Assembly: GCA_039811185.1 (NCBI GenBank)
Contig: JBDHYF010000011.1
Location: 1 to 64,000, forward strand
Length of the DNA stretch: 64,000 nt
DNA from: JAEZDR01 sp039811185
GTDB lineage: Bacteria > Bacteroidota > Bacteroidia > Chitinophagales > Chitinophagaceae
Direction of reading: 5' to 3'
The notes beneath the pieces are model-generated. The model saw only the letters and a program-made list of their open reading frames with translations. It made no database searches and had not been told where the DNA came from. Shown here piece by piece: positions 52,379 to 61,192 of this stretch. The translations under genes were made by a program, and so were the position numbers. The stretch's first letter is position 1, and every line of letters begins with the position of its first letter.

Positions 52379-53071
52379 ATGAAATTGAATGTAAAAGTAT
52401 TCAGGGCCGATAAGCAGAAGGACGAGGCGCTCAAGTACGTGGAGGGCCACCGGAAAGTGTTGCAGGCCTATGGCGTAACGCAGGTTACATCGCTGAAATA
52501 CGATTGGGTTGAGGAGCCTTTTACCTACGTTATTTTGGTGGAGGCCGACGACGGAAGAATTATGGGCGGCGGCCGTATTCAGCTTGCAGGTGGCAGCATT
52601 CCGCTTCCGATAGAAACCGCAATCGACGAATTAGACCCGCGCATATTTTCAATAGTGGAAGAAAAGCGGATTAACGGAGGCGCGGGGGAATATTGCGGAC
52701 TGTGGAACTCGCGGGAAATTGCCGGATTTGGCGTTGGCAGCATCATCCTTATCAGGGTAGGGATGGCCGTGTTTACGCAATTGCCGCTTGCCACGTTGTT
52801 TGCCTTTGCCTCTCCGGCAACGCTCAAACCCAGTCTTGACGTAGGTTACCGCGTTTTAACCGAGGTGGGAAATGACGGCACTTTCTACTATCCGAAAGAG
52901 GATTTGCTGGCCACTGCGCTTGTGCTCGACGATCCAGCAACGCTGAAGCGCGCAACCGACGATAATCGGAATACCATCTTCGGTATGCGCCATCATCCTG
53001 TACGAACGGTAATTGAAAAAGGACCCAAAGGCGAAATTGAAGTAGCATATAACTTAATCGTAACGCATTAA
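52379..53071 (+). CDS. GNAT-like N-acyltransferase, unassigned
   Basis: 230 residues. The N-terminal part has a strand-loop pattern (YVILVEADDGRIMGGGRIQL) like GNAT enzymes. The core EYCGLWNSREIAGFGVGSII resembles the acyl-CoA pyrophosphate loop region (R/Q-x-x-G-x-G/A), followed by a helix and strand TLFAFASPATLKPSLDVGYR. The layout recalls autoinducer-synthase-like or other long-chain GNAT relatives, but I cannot place it exactly. It has no signal peptide. It lies 11 bases after the ThiF gene, and its stop is directly followed by the kinase ATG (TAAATG), so the three are tightly coupled. It may transfer an acyl group to, or from, the ThiF product (inference). Confidence 0.6.
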   Translation: MKLNVKVFRADKQKDEALKYVEGHRKVLQAYGVTQVTSLKYDWVEEPFTYVILVEADDGRIMGGGRIQLAGGSIPLPIETAIDELDPRIFSIVEEKRINGGAGEYCGLWNSREIAGFGVGSIILIRVGMAVFTQLPLATLFAFASPATLKPSLDVGYRVLTEVGNDGTFYYPKEDLLATALVLDDPATLKRATDDNRNTIFGMRHHPVRTVIEKGPKGEIEVAYNLIVTH

Positions 53072-55183
53072 ATGAGGTGGCTGCTTACCATATGGATTCT
53101 AATGATCACGAGCGCTGTTCAGGCGCAACAGCCGGTAATGTTTTCGGGCGAGAATATTCTTGTAAGCGGAAAAGATGTATCGTGGTATGCCGATTCATCC
53201 ACACAGCAGGATTTGCATGTTGTCCGTAGTCAGTCTTTTCATCCGTATAACAAGTCGCTAATCAATTTGGGATATTCCAACGCAACGCTATGGTTGAAAC
53301 TTCAAGTGGTAAACAACAGCGCCGATTCAATTTTATTTTTTCAAATTGATAAAACAGATCTCCGCGATATAAAGTTCTATTTTCCAAAAAATAATCAGTG
53401 GGTCTTTTTTAAATCCGGCACAAATTACGCTTTCAATGAGCGCGCTTATCCGCATCAGACATCCGTTTTTAAGCTTCCCATAAAACCGGGCGCAGAGAAA
53501 ACCGTTTATCTCTCGTTTCGCTCTAACCACCAACTGCTGATTCCGCTTTACATTGGAAATGAAAAGGGCATCAGTAAAAAGTTATACCGGTTCGATTTAA
53601 TATTGAGTTTTTACCTCGGCATTGTTTCGGTGATGTTGCTGTATAATTTGTTTATCTATTTTACGGTGCATGACAGGAGCTACCTCTACTATGTTTTTTA
53701 CATCTTCTCTGTAGGGCTTGCGCAGGTTTGCCTGAATGGGCTCGGTGACCGCTGGTTTTGGAACGGACATCCGCTTGTTGCTGATTTTTCAATTATTATC
53801 GCCGGCATTCTTTCCGCACTCGGCGTAGCATTGTTCTTCTGGTACTTTTTAAACCTGAAGGAGCATCTGCCGCGATTTAAACGATTTGTTGTCGCCATTT
53901 TCGGAATGGAAGCAATTGCGCTAATGTTGGCTTTAAGCGGCTATTACAGGCTATCGTTCGATGTGGTAAATTTTGTGGCTATGGCCGGCGGTTTGCTGTT
54001 CTTTTTTACAGCGCTTTATCTGGCTGTAAAAGGCCTTCGGGCGGCAAGATTCTTTATTATTGCATGGAGCATTTTTCTGGTGTCTGTAGTGGTGTTTTCG
54101 TTAAAAAGTTTTGGCATCATCCCCGTCAATCTCTTCACTGATTCCATCTTACTTCTGGGTTCGGCCATCGAGTTTATTTTGCTGTCTTTTTCTCTCGCCG
54201 ACAGCATCAATATCTTAAAGATGGAGAAGGCAAAATCGCAGCAGGACGCCATCAATTTTTTAAAGGAAAATGAAAGAATTATTCGCGAACAAAATATCAT
54301 TCTCGAACAGAGAGTGAATGAGCGCACCAACGAATTAAGTGATGCGTTAAAGCGCGTTCAGGAAACGCAAATGCAGTTGGTGGAGTCGGAAAAGATGGCC
54401 TCGCTTGGTCAGCTCACAGCCGGCATTGCGCACGAAATCAACAACCCCATCAACTTTGTTAAGTCCAACGTAAATCCCATTAAACTCGATATCGATGATT
54501 TAATTGCCATCATCGACGCCTATTCTGCACTGGACGGCGTTGCCGACGAAAAACTGAAGGCAGGCCTACAATCCGTTCAGCGGTTGAAAACGGAAATTGA
54601 TCTCGATTTTATCAAAGAAGAATTGAAGGAATTGTTGAAGGGAATAGAAGACGGAGCCAGCCGCACTGCCGAAATTGTGAAAGGATTGCGGACGTTCAGC
54701 CGCCTCGACGAAGGAGAAATTAAGACGGTGGACATTCATGAAGGAATTGATTCCACACTTATCATTTTAAGGAGTACGTTTTTGCCCAACATCAAGGTGG
54801 AGAAACACTATGGTATCAGCAGGAAAATAGAATGTTACCCGGGGAAGCTCAATCAGGTTTTCATGAACATTATCAGTAATTCTGTTCAGGCAATTGGCTC
54901 TAAACGGGAGTTAAATGAAGAAGAGTTTATCCGGATCAGCACAAGAGACGTGGACGAAAACAATGTAGAAATCAGCATTGCCGATTCAGGGCCGGGAATG
55001 TCGGATGAAGTGATGCATAAAATTTTCGATCCGTTTTTCACCACAAAAGAAGTAGGCGAGGGAACCGGACTTGGAATGGCTATTGTGTTTAAGATTATTG
55101 AGCAACATAAAGGGAAGATTGAGGTAGTTTCAGAAGTCGGAAAAGGAGCAGCATTTATCATAACCTTACCTTTACAATTATAA
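53072..55183 (+). CDS. 7TMR-DISM sensor histidine kinase
   Basis: 703 residues. A signal peptide (to AVQAQ) is followed by an extracellular DISMED2-type domain (about 25-175; ATLWLKLQVVNNSADSILFF, HQLLIPLYIGNE). Seven membrane spans (about 180-385) with YYVFYIFSVGLAQVCLNGLG follow, then a coiled coil and a HisKA domain with GQLTAGIAHEINNPINFVKS. The HATPase domain has FMNIISNSVQAIG, ADSGPGMSDE and EGTGLGMAI. 7TMR-DISM receptors are thought to sense small extracellular ligands, possibly carbohydrates. The gene begins on the base after the acyltransferase stop and is followed at 10 bases by the receiver-kinase hybrid. Confidence 0.92.
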   Translation: MRWLLTIWILMITSAVQAQQPVMFSGENILVSGKDVSWYADSSTQQDLHVVRSQSFHPYNKSLINLGYSNATLWLKLQVVNNSADSILFFQIDKTDLRDIKFYFPKNNQWVFFKSGTNYAFNERAYPHQTSVFKLPIKPGAEKTVYLSFRSNHQLLIPLYIGNEKGISKKLYRFDLILSFYLGIVSVMLLYNLFIYFTVHDRSYLYYVFYIFSVGLAQVCLNGLGDRWFWNGHPLVADFSIIIAGILSALGVALFFWYFLNLKEHLPRFKRFVVAIFGMEAIALMLALSGYYRLSFDVVNFVAMAGGLLFFFTALYLAVKGLRAARFFIIAWSIFLVSVVVFSLKSFGIIPVNLFTDSILLLGSAIEFILLSFSLADSINILKMEKAKSQQDAINFLKENERIIREQNIILEQRVNERTNELSDALKRVQETQMQLVESEKMASLGQLTAGIAHEINNPINFVKSNVNPIKLDIDDLIAIIDAYSALDGVADEKLKAGLQSVQRLKTEIDLDFIKEELKELLKGIEDGASRTAEIVKGLRTFSRLDEGEIKTVDIHEGIDSTLIILRSTFLPNIKVEKHYGISRKIECYPGKLNQVFMNIISNSVQAIGSKRELNEEEFIRISTRDVDENNVEISIADSGPGMSDEVMHKIFDPFFTTKEVGEGTGLGMAIVFKIIEQHKGKIEVVSEVGKGAAFIITLPLQL

Positions 55184-55193
55184 CCATTTTCAG

Positions 55194-56288
55194 ATGGAGA
55201 AACTCAGGAAAGTAAGAATTCTTTATGTGGATGATGAACAGAACAACTTGGTGTCGTTTAAGTCTGCGTTCAGAAGAAACTACGAAATTTTTACCGCTAT
55301 TTCTGCGTCTGAAGGAATGAAGGTTTTACAAGAGCAGGATGTACATGTAATTATTGCAGATCAAAGAATGCCGCACACTTCCGGCGTCGATTTTTTTAAC
55401 ATCGTAAGGGCCGCACATCCGGAGCCGGTGCGCATTTTACTCACCGGTTTTTCCGATATAGAAGCCGTTATCGACGCTATTAACAAGGGTGAGATATTCC
55501 GTTACATAAAAAAGCCCTGGTCGGAAATTGAACTGAAAACGGCCATTCAAAACGCGTATGAGCTATACTGCACCCGTAAAGAATTAAAGAATAAAATTGA
55601 AGAACTTCAGGAAACCAATGACAACTTAAACCGATTCGTATACAGCATCTCGCACGACCTTCGGTCGCCGCTAACATCGCTGATGGGCGTACTCAACCTC
55701 GCAGCTCTTGAACAATCTATCGACGACCCGAAGGGATATATCCCAATGATTGAAAAGTGTGTGAAGAAAATGGACAAGTTTACCCTGAAAGTGATTGAGT
55801 ATTATAAAAGCGTACGGGTAAAAAATGAAATCGAAAATATCAATTTCGAAACGGTGCTTGCCGATACGCTTGAAATTGTAAAACTGCAAAATCCGGAAAT
55901 TAAATTTCAGGTAAACGTTCAGGCTTCCTCCGAGTTTTTTGCTGATCATTTCCGGGTGTTGGTGATTCTTGACAACCTGATTTCTAACGCTGTTAAGTAC
56001 TATAATCCGGAACAGGAAAATCCGTTTGTGAACATTGATGTGGTTGTGGACGACACGGCCGCCAAAATTAGGATTGAGGACAATGGGATGGGGATACTCG
56101 AAGACCATCTCAACAAAATTTTTCAAATATTTTTCCGTGGCGATTTTAATCTTACGGGTCTTGGAATCGGCCTTTATATTGTAAAAGAGGCGTTGACGAG
56201 GATCGACGGAGAAATTACCGTAGAGTCGAAGCGTACGGTAGGTACAGTATTCAACGTTACCATCCCCAATCGCATTCATCAGGAGTAA
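55194..56288 (+). CDS. Hybrid protein: receiver domain followed by histidine kinase
   Basis: 364 residues with no membrane span. The receiver comes first (residues 8-125: LYVDDEQNNL, phospho-Asp in IIADQRMPHTSG, YIKKPW). A coiled linker, a HisKA domain (YSISHDLRSPLTSLMGVL) and a HATPase domain (LDNLISNAVKYYNPE, EDNGMGILED, LTGLGIGLYIVKE) follow. Receiver-then-kinase order means the protein can take phosphate from the upstream kinase and relay it further. A likely next acceptor is the lone receiver encoded at 50729-51193 (inference). It ends the ThiF operon; the next gene is convergent and only 3 bases away. Confidence 0.9.
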   Translation: MEKLRKVRILYVDDEQNNLVSFKSAFRRNYEIFTAISASEGMKVLQEQDVHVIIADQRMPHTSGVDFFNIVRAAHPEPVRILLTGFSDIEAVIDAINKGEIFRYIKKPWSEIELKTAIQNAYELYCTRKELKNKIEELQETNDNLNRFVYSISHDLRSPLTSLMGVLNLAALEQSIDDPKGYIPMIEKCVKKMDKFTLKVIEYYKSVRVKNEIENINFETVLADTLEIVKLQNPEIKFQVNVQASSEFFADHFRVLVILDNLISNAVKYYNPEQENPFVNIDVVVDDTAAKIRIEDNGMGILEDHLNKIFQIFFRGDFNLTGLGIGLYIVKEALTRIDGEITVESKRTVGTVFNVTIPNRIHQE

Positions 56289-56291
56289 GCC

Positions 56292-57011
56292 TTACCGATA
56301 TTTTCTCAGTACGTTCACGGTGGCCTGCATGTCTTTTGGTAGCGGCGCTTCCATTGAAACGGCGTTCCCATCCAGCGTAAAATTCAAGTGCGATGCGTGT
56401 AATGCCATCCTCGCCAGAAGCGGCTTTTCATCATCATATTTTTTTGCCAGGTTGTAGTTTTTTTTAAAGTCGGAAAGAAGGATGGGCTTTTCGCTGCCAT
56501 ATAAAGCATCGCCCACAATGGAATGACCTATGTGCTGCATATGAACCCTTATCTGATGGGTACGGCCGGTGTGTATCTGAAATTGTACCAGACTGATGTT
56601 TCCAAAACTTTCAACTACCTGATAGTCGGTTTCAGAAGGCTTGCCTTTTGCATGAATCATCATTTTCCCTTTTTCGGAAAAATGCGGCGCAATGGGGGCA
56701 GTAATTTTTCCCCTGTCTTCAGCAAATCTTCCATGCACCAGCGCAGTGTAATATTTTTCCACCTCGCGGTTTTCGAACAGCAGGTTTAAACTGCGATGCA
56801 CTTGTTCCGACTTCGCAAAAACAATAATTCCACTGGTGTCTTTATCGAGTCGATGCACTACAAAAACTTTCCCGATATTTTTTTCAAGTATGCTTTTCAG
56901 CGAAACTTCTTTTCCCAGCCGGTCGGGGATGCTCAGCAATCCCGACGGCTTATTAACAGCAATAAATTCTTCGTTTTCGAAAAGTGTAACGGGCTTATGA
57001 ACGGCTGTCAT
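56292..57011 (-). CDS. RluA-family RNA pseudouridine synthase
   Basis: 239 residues. The catalytic Asp is in the family motif VHRLDKDTSGIIVFAKS. Others are KYYTALVHGRF, TGRTHQIRVHMQHIGHSIVG and DALYG. The chain has no S4 domain, so it is the short RluA/RluC-like type. It isomerises a uridine in rRNA or tRNA; the site is not decided. Its start overlaps the end of the upstream RsuA-family gene by 17 bases, so the two pseudouridine synthases are cotranscribed. Confidence 0.9.
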   Translation of the reverse strand: MTAVHKPVTLFENEEFIAVNKPSGLLSIPDRLGKEVSLKSILEKNIGKVFVVHRLDKDTSGIIVFAKSEQVHRSLNLLFENREVEKYYTALVHGRFAEDRGKITAPIAPHFSEKGKMMIHAKGKPSETDYQVVESFGNISLVQFQIHTGRTHQIRVHMQHIGHSIVGDALYGSEKPILLSDFKKNYNLAKKYDDEKPLLARMALHASHLNFTLDGNAVSMEAPLPKDMQATVNVLRKYR

Positions 57012-58011
57012 TGTCGGACGACTTCTTCTTTAAAAAAGACTGGTTTAAAAACTTCAATGCACGCACTTCCTTCTCATTCAACAAACGGTATTTGCCACGG
57101 TCAACATTCTTCTTAGTGAGATTCGCAAACATCACCCTGTCGAGGTTTTTTACACTGTATCCGAGGTGCTCAAAAATGCGGCGTACAATCCGGTTTTTTC
57201 CGCTGTGAATTTCAATTCCTACTACCGAACGGTCTTTCGTATCTGCATAAGCCAGCGCATCTGCTTTTATAAAGCCGTCGTCTAATGTTACGCCCGAAAC
57301 AATTTTCTCAAAATCGGCTTTTGTCAGTTCTTTATCCAGTTTCGCTTCGTATATTTTTCTCACTTCAAACGATGGATGCGTTAGCTTTTGCGCCAGTTCC
57401 CCATCATTCGTCAGCAACAAAACGCCGGTGGTATTTCTGTCTAACCTTCCCACAGGAAAAATTCGTTCTTTGCCCTCTGTTTTTACAATGTCTAAAACCG
57501 TTTTTCTGTTTTGAGGATCTTTCGAGGTGGTGATATAATCCTTCGGCTTATTCAGTAAGATATAAACCAGATTTTTTTGAATGGAAACACGCTTTCCGTT
57601 CACTTTTACAATATCGCCCTCTTTTACGCGGTACGATGGTTCAAAAACTTTGTCATCGTTCACCGTAACGTTGCCTCGTTTAACAAGGTCGGCAGCCGCT
57701 CGCCTGGCGCAAACGCCGGCATAAGCCACAAATTTGTTTAACGGCATTTCGGAGGTGGATTCAGGACGAACATTTTTTTTGATTGACTTTTCCGATGCAG
57801 GCTGTTGTTGGGAAGCAGTTTGCGGCGAACGGTTTTTATAGGTTACCTGAAAGTTGTCGGTTTGGCGACGAAAAGTGGAAGCCTGCTCTCTTTTTAGCCG
57901 CGCGGCTTCTGTAAGTTCCTTCTTAATCTTTCTTTTTTGCTGCTTAAAACCTTCTTTTTTTGCAGCATTGCTTTTCTGGTTGATGAATTTATCGAATGCT
58001 TTTTTGCTCAT
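56995..58011 (-). CDS. RsuA/RluB-family pseudouridine synthase with basic N-terminal extension
   Basis: 338 residues. The first about 90 are Lys/Arg/Gln-rich and likely disordered (FKQQKRKIKKELTEAARLKR). An S4 RNA-binding domain (LNKFVAYAGVCARRAAADLV) and the RsuA catalytic domain (VYILLNKPKDYITTSKD, catalytic Asp in PVGRLDRNTTGVLLLTNDG, GKNRIVRRIFEHLGY) follow. It resembles RluB, which modifies 23S rRNA near the peptidyl centre. ATG 58011 (MSKKAFDKF) is chosen over 58101 because a -7 element at 58043-58050 lies between them. Confidence 0.9.
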   Translation of the reverse strand: MSKKAFDKFINQKSNAAKKEGFKQQKRKIKKELTEAARLKREQASTFRRQTDNFQVTYKNRSPQTASQQQPASEKSIKKNVRPESTSEMPLNKFVAYAGVCARRAAADLVKRGNVTVNDDKVFEPSYRVKEGDIVKVNGKRVSIQKNLVYILLNKPKDYITTSKDPQNRKTVLDIVKTEGKERIFPVGRLDRNTTGVLLLTNDGELAQKLTHPSFEVRKIYEAKLDKELTKADFEKIVSGVTLDDGFIKADALAYADTKDRSVVGIEIHSGKNRIVRRIFEHLGYSVKNLDRVMFANLTKKNVDRGKYRLLNEKEVRALKFLNQSFLKKKSSDNDSRS

Positions 58012-58042
58012 AGTATGCTGTTTTTTCAACAGGGAATTTTTA

Positions 58043-58075
58043 CAAAGATATTTGTTGCTGATACAACGCTGCCAA
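58043..58075 (-). promoter_or_regulatory. Promoter (TTG-N22-TATCTTTG) before the RluB-like gene
   Basis: On the minus strand TTG (58075-58073), a 22-base spacer, then a perfect -7 TATCTTTG (58050-58043). The start codon follows 31 bases later, which excludes the longer upstream reading frame. Confidence 0.65.
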
Positions 58076-58082
58076 TTATAAC

Positions 58083-58106
58083 AAAAAAGGAAGTTTTTCA
58101 ACTTCC
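58083..58106 (-). terminator. Terminator of the LTxxQ protein gene
   Basis: GGAAGTT pairs with AACTTCC around a GAAA loop and runs into six T residues on the minus strand, 11 bases after the LTxxQ gene's stop. Confidence 0.8.
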
Positions 58107-58117
58107 CTTTGCTTCGG

Positions 58118-58717
58118 TTATTTTTTTCCTTTAAACGATTGATGATTTTTCCGCGATTCAGACAACTTTTTTTGTTGTTCGGCAGTAAGAATTGTTTTCA
58201 TGGTTTCTTTTCTTTGCTGATGTAGCTTTTTCAGTTCCTCTCGTTTTTGATCGTCGGAAAGCGCCGCATTATTTTGAATGGCAACTTTCTTTTCTTTGAA
58301 TTGTTGGCGGTTGGCCTGCATGGCTTCCTTTTGTTTGTCGGTTAAATTCAGCTCCTGAAATTTCTTACCGAACTTTTCTTTTCCTTCAAAGCGTTTTCCT
58401 TTGCCTTCGCTGAAGCGCGTCTGCATTTTTTGTTTCTGATCGGGAGTAAGAATTGCTTCAATCTGTTTTCTTTCGTTTTCGCGGATGGCTTTCCGTTTCG
58501 CATCGAATTGGTCGGCTGTCAGCTTCTCGGTGCGCAGTTTTTCCATGCTTTTTTTAGAAGATTCGCGAATGGATTTCATTTTCTCTTTCTGATCTGCTGT
58601 TAGGTCAAGACCTTTAAACATGCCGGAACGCTCTTTATTAATCTGACGTTTTTCTTGTGCAAACCCGGCAGAAGTGAAGAGCAGAAATGCGAGTGCGAAG
58701 GCAAAATACTTTTTCAT
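58118..58717 (-). CDS. Exported LTxxQ/Spy-like helical protein
   Basis: 199 residues. A signal peptide (to SAGFAQ) precedes a very charged, all-helical chain with at least four L-T-x-x-Q-type units: LTADQKEKM, LTPDQKQKMQ, LTDKQKEAM and LTAEQQKKL, plus LSDDQKREEL. In Spy and CpxP such motifs mark periplasmic stress chaperones; Bacteroidota relatives are of unknown role. It stands alone, with a terminator after it and 90 bases of non-coding DNA before it. Confidence 0.8.
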   Translation of the reverse strand: MKKYFAFALAFLLFTSAGFAQEKRQINKERSGMFKGLDLTADQKEKMKSIRESSKKSMEKLRTEKLTADQFDAKRKAIRENERKQIEAILTPDQKQKMQTRFSEGKGKRFEGKEKFGKKFQELNLTDKQKEAMQANRQQFKEKKVAIQNNAALSDDQKREELKKLHQQRKETMKTILTAEQQKKLSESRKNHQSFKGKK

Positions 58718-58806
58718 AAATAATTTATTTGCTGTTAAAAGATTGCAGAATAGACATCAGCAAGCTCTTCGAGTTTAAGCAGCAGCAAAAATGAATTGTT
58801 AAACGA

Positions 58807-59847
58807 TTAACCTTTGTTGGCCAGTTGCCCGCATGCCGCATCAATATCTTTTCCGCGGCTGCGCCTAAGGCGTGCGTTCACCCTGTTTTTTTCAAGCAGA
58901 TGCATAAACTTATCCACCACCTCTTCCGCCGGTTTGCGAAAATCTGCTCCATCGATGGGGTTGTACTCAATGATGTTAATTAAGTCAGCCGGAACCTGAC
59001 GATACAGCTTTATCAGTTCTCTTGCATCTTCTTCCGAGTCATTAAAATCTTTAAAAAGTATATACTCAAAAGTGATTTCGTTCTTCGTGTTTTTGTAGAA
59101 GTGGTTTAAAGCATCAACGAGCGCTCTGATGTTATTATTCTCGTTGATGGGCATGATTTCATTTCGCTTTGTATCGTTGGCAGCATGAAGAGAAAGCGCC
59201 AGCTTAAAGCGGACTTTATCATCGCCAAGCTTTTTTATCATTTTGGCAATCCCGGCGGTAGAAACCGTAATGCGGCGCGGACTCATGCCGAGGCCGTCCT
59301 CGGCGCTAATCCGGTCTATTGCCTTCATCATGTTTCCATAGTTCAAAAGCGGCTCGCCCATCCCCATAAAAACGATGTTGGAGAGTTTTTGGTTATAGAT
59401 GCGCAGGCTTTGCTGGTTAATTAAAGCTGCCTCGTCATAAATTTCGTCGTGCGTTAAATTTCTTTTCCTTGGCAGAAAGCCCGTTGCGCAAAATTTACAG
59501 CTAAGGCTACAGCCTATCTGCGAGCTCACGCATGCCGTTTTCCTGTCTTCTGTAGGAATTAAAACACCTTCCACCGGATGACCGTCGAACGTTTTAAACC
59601 GACTCTTTACGGTTCCATCGGAGCTGTATTGCGTGGCATCGATCGACAGCGCATTTAAACAAAAGCTTTCCTGAAGCTTGTTGCGTAAGTCCTTGCTGAG
59701 ATTGCTCATCTCTTCAAACGACGTTACATGATTTTTCCAAAGCCAGTCGTACAGCTGTTTTGCGCGGAATTTTTTTTCGCCCATCTTCAAGAAGTAGTCT
59801 TCAATTTCGGACAGGGATAAGTGCCGGAGGTTGGCTTTAACGTTCAT
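58807..59847 (-). CDS. rlmN: 23S rRNA/tRNA (adenine-C2)-methyltransferase
   Basis: 346 residues, normal for RlmN. It is a radical SAM enzyme: the 4Fe-4S cluster ligands are in GCSLSCKFCATGF (C-x3-C-x2-C). MGMGEPLLNYGNM, ITVSTAGI and LALSLHAANDTKR follow, and the second catalytic Cys lies near the end in DAACGQLA. It methylates A2503 of 23S rRNA and A37 of some tRNAs. The -7 element lies only 4 bases before the ATG, suggesting a leaderless mRNA. Confidence 0.95.
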   Translation of the reverse strand: MNVKANLRHLSLSEIEDYFLKMGEKKFRAKQLYDWLWKNHVTSFEEMSNLSKDLRNKLQESFCLNALSIDATQYSSDGTVKSRFKTFDGHPVEGVLIPTEDRKTACVSSQIGCSLSCKFCATGFLPRKRNLTHDEIYDEAALINQQSLRIYNQKLSNIVFMGMGEPLLNYGNMMKAIDRISAEDGLGMSPRRITVSTAGIAKMIKKLGDDKVRFKLALSLHAANDTKRNEIMPINENNNIRALVDALNHFYKNTKNEITFEYILFKDFNDSEEDARELIKLYRQVPADLINIIEYNPIDGADFRKPAEEVVDKFMHLLEKNRVNARLRRSRGKDIDAACGQLANKG

Positions 59848-59851
59848 GGTG

Positions 59852-59859
59852 CAAAAATA
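59852..59859 (-). promoter_or_regulatory. -7 element TATTTTTG directly before rlmN
   Basis: A perfect TAnnTTTG on the minus strand ending 4 bases before the ATG at 59847; predicted transcript start falls on or next to the start codon. Confidence 0.55.
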
Positions 59860-59972
59860 GTTGTACCAACTAAGAAAGCTGATGTGGAAGAGCGATTGTA
59901 ACTAAGCTTTATATGACTTAATAGAATTTTAATTGCTGTTTAAATTGTTTTTATTTGCCGAAATTTTCAGTT

Positions 59973-61172
59973 ATGCAGGCGGTGTATGTGGTTGATGCAT
60001 TAAGAACTCCCATTGGAAAATACGGCGGCAAATTAAGTAGCTGGCGGCCGGACGATTTACTTGCGTTGGTTATTGAAGCAGCACTAAAACGCAACAGCCG
60101 TGTGGATGCCGAGCTGATTGAAGAAGTGATTGCGGGCGCTGCAAACCAGGCAGGTGAAGACAACCGGAACGTGGCAAGAATGGCTGCATTGCTGGCAGGA
60201 CTTCCCATTACAGTAAGCGGCAATACAGTTAACAGGTTGTGTGCCTCGGGCTTGCAGGCTGTTATGGATGCCGCAAGAGCAATTGCCTGTGGCGAGGGAG
60301 AAATATATTTTGCGGGCGGTGTGGAGAGTATGACGCGGGCACCGCTGGTGATGGCAAAACAGGGCGAAGCCTGGAGTAGAAAGACAGAGGTTTACGACAC
60401 CACCATCGGCTGGCGTTTTACTAATAGAAAACTATCGGAAAACTATCATCCTTATTCGATGGGCGAAACAGCAGAAAACGTTGCGCAGCAATGGCAGATC
60501 GGCCGTGCTGAGCAGGATGCCTTTGCTTTCAGCTCGCAGGAAAAATATTTTAAGGCTTTACAGGAGCAGAAATTTTCGGATGAAATTGTACCGGTGGAAA
60601 TTGTCGAGAATAAAGTGACCATCTTGTTCGACACTGACGAACATCCGCGTAAAACCAGTTTGGAAAAACTCGCCTCGCTAAAGCCGGCGTTTAAAAAAGA
60701 CGGTACCGTAACAGCGGGCAACGCCTCCGGAATTAACGACGGCGCTGCCATGTTGATACTTGCATCAGAAACGGCCGTGAAGAAGTTGGGACTGAAGCCA
60801 ATGGCGCGCATTATGGCATCGGCAGCTGCCGGCGTAGATCCGGCAATTATGGGCATCGGTCCTGTGCCGGCAACCCAAAAAGTTCTGAAAAGAGCCGGAC
60901 TTTCCGTTGCAGATTTGGACCTTGTTGAACTGAATGAGGCCTTTGCGTCGCAGTCGCTGGCTTGTATTAGGGACCTCGATTTAAATCCGGCGATCGTAAA
61001 CGTTAACGGAGGTGCAATTGCACTCGGGCATCCCCTGGGCGCTAGCGGAGCAAGGATTTCAACAACACTTTTACACGAAATGAAAAGAAGAAAAAGCCGT
61101 TACGGGCTTGCCACTTTATGTGTGGGTGTAGGCCAGGGCGCAGCAGTGGTGTTTGAGAATGTAGACTTTTAA
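59973..61172 (+). CDS. Thiolase, 3-oxoadipyl-CoA thiolase-like
   Basis: 399 residues. The acylated Cys is in VNRLCASGLQAV; the other active-site parts are ELNEAFASQ, GGAIALGHPLGASGAR and CVGVGQGAA. The segments VIAGAANQAGEDNRNVARMA and DTTIGWRFTN match the PcaF/PaaJ branch, which cleaves 3-oxoadipyl-CoA to succinyl-CoA and acetyl-CoA. No other aromatic-degradation genes are nearby, so it may instead serve as a general acetyl-CoA acetyltransferase. ATG 59973 starts the usual MQAVYVVDALRTPIGK; a TTG at 59955 is part of a -7-like TTTATTTG. Confidence 0.9.
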   Translation: MQAVYVVDALRTPIGKYGGKLSSWRPDDLLALVIEAALKRNSRVDAELIEEVIAGAANQAGEDNRNVARMAALLAGLPITVSGNTVNRLCASGLQAVMDAARAIACGEGEIYFAGGVESMTRAPLVMAKQGEAWSRKTEVYDTTIGWRFTNRKLSENYHPYSMGETAENVAQQWQIGRAEQDAFAFSSQEKYFKALQEQKFSDEIVPVEIVENKVTILFDTDEHPRKTSLEKLASLKPAFKKDGTVTAGNASGINDGAAMLILASETAVKKLGLKPMARIMASAAAGVDPAIMGIGPVPATQKVLKRAGLSVADLDLVELNEAFASQSLACIRDLDLNPAIVNVNGGAIALGHPLGASGARISTTLLHEMKRRKSRYGLATLCVGVGQGAAVVFENVDF

Positions 61173-61192
61173 AGAGGTTTGCGCAACTGATT

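Noticed and set aside
52379..53071. Possible homoserine-lactone synthase (LuxI type)
   Set aside because: The general fold pattern is similar, but the LuxI hallmark residues (early R-x-x-x-F-x-x-x-x-W, E-x-D-x-x-D) are not visible. Kept as unassigned GNAT-like.
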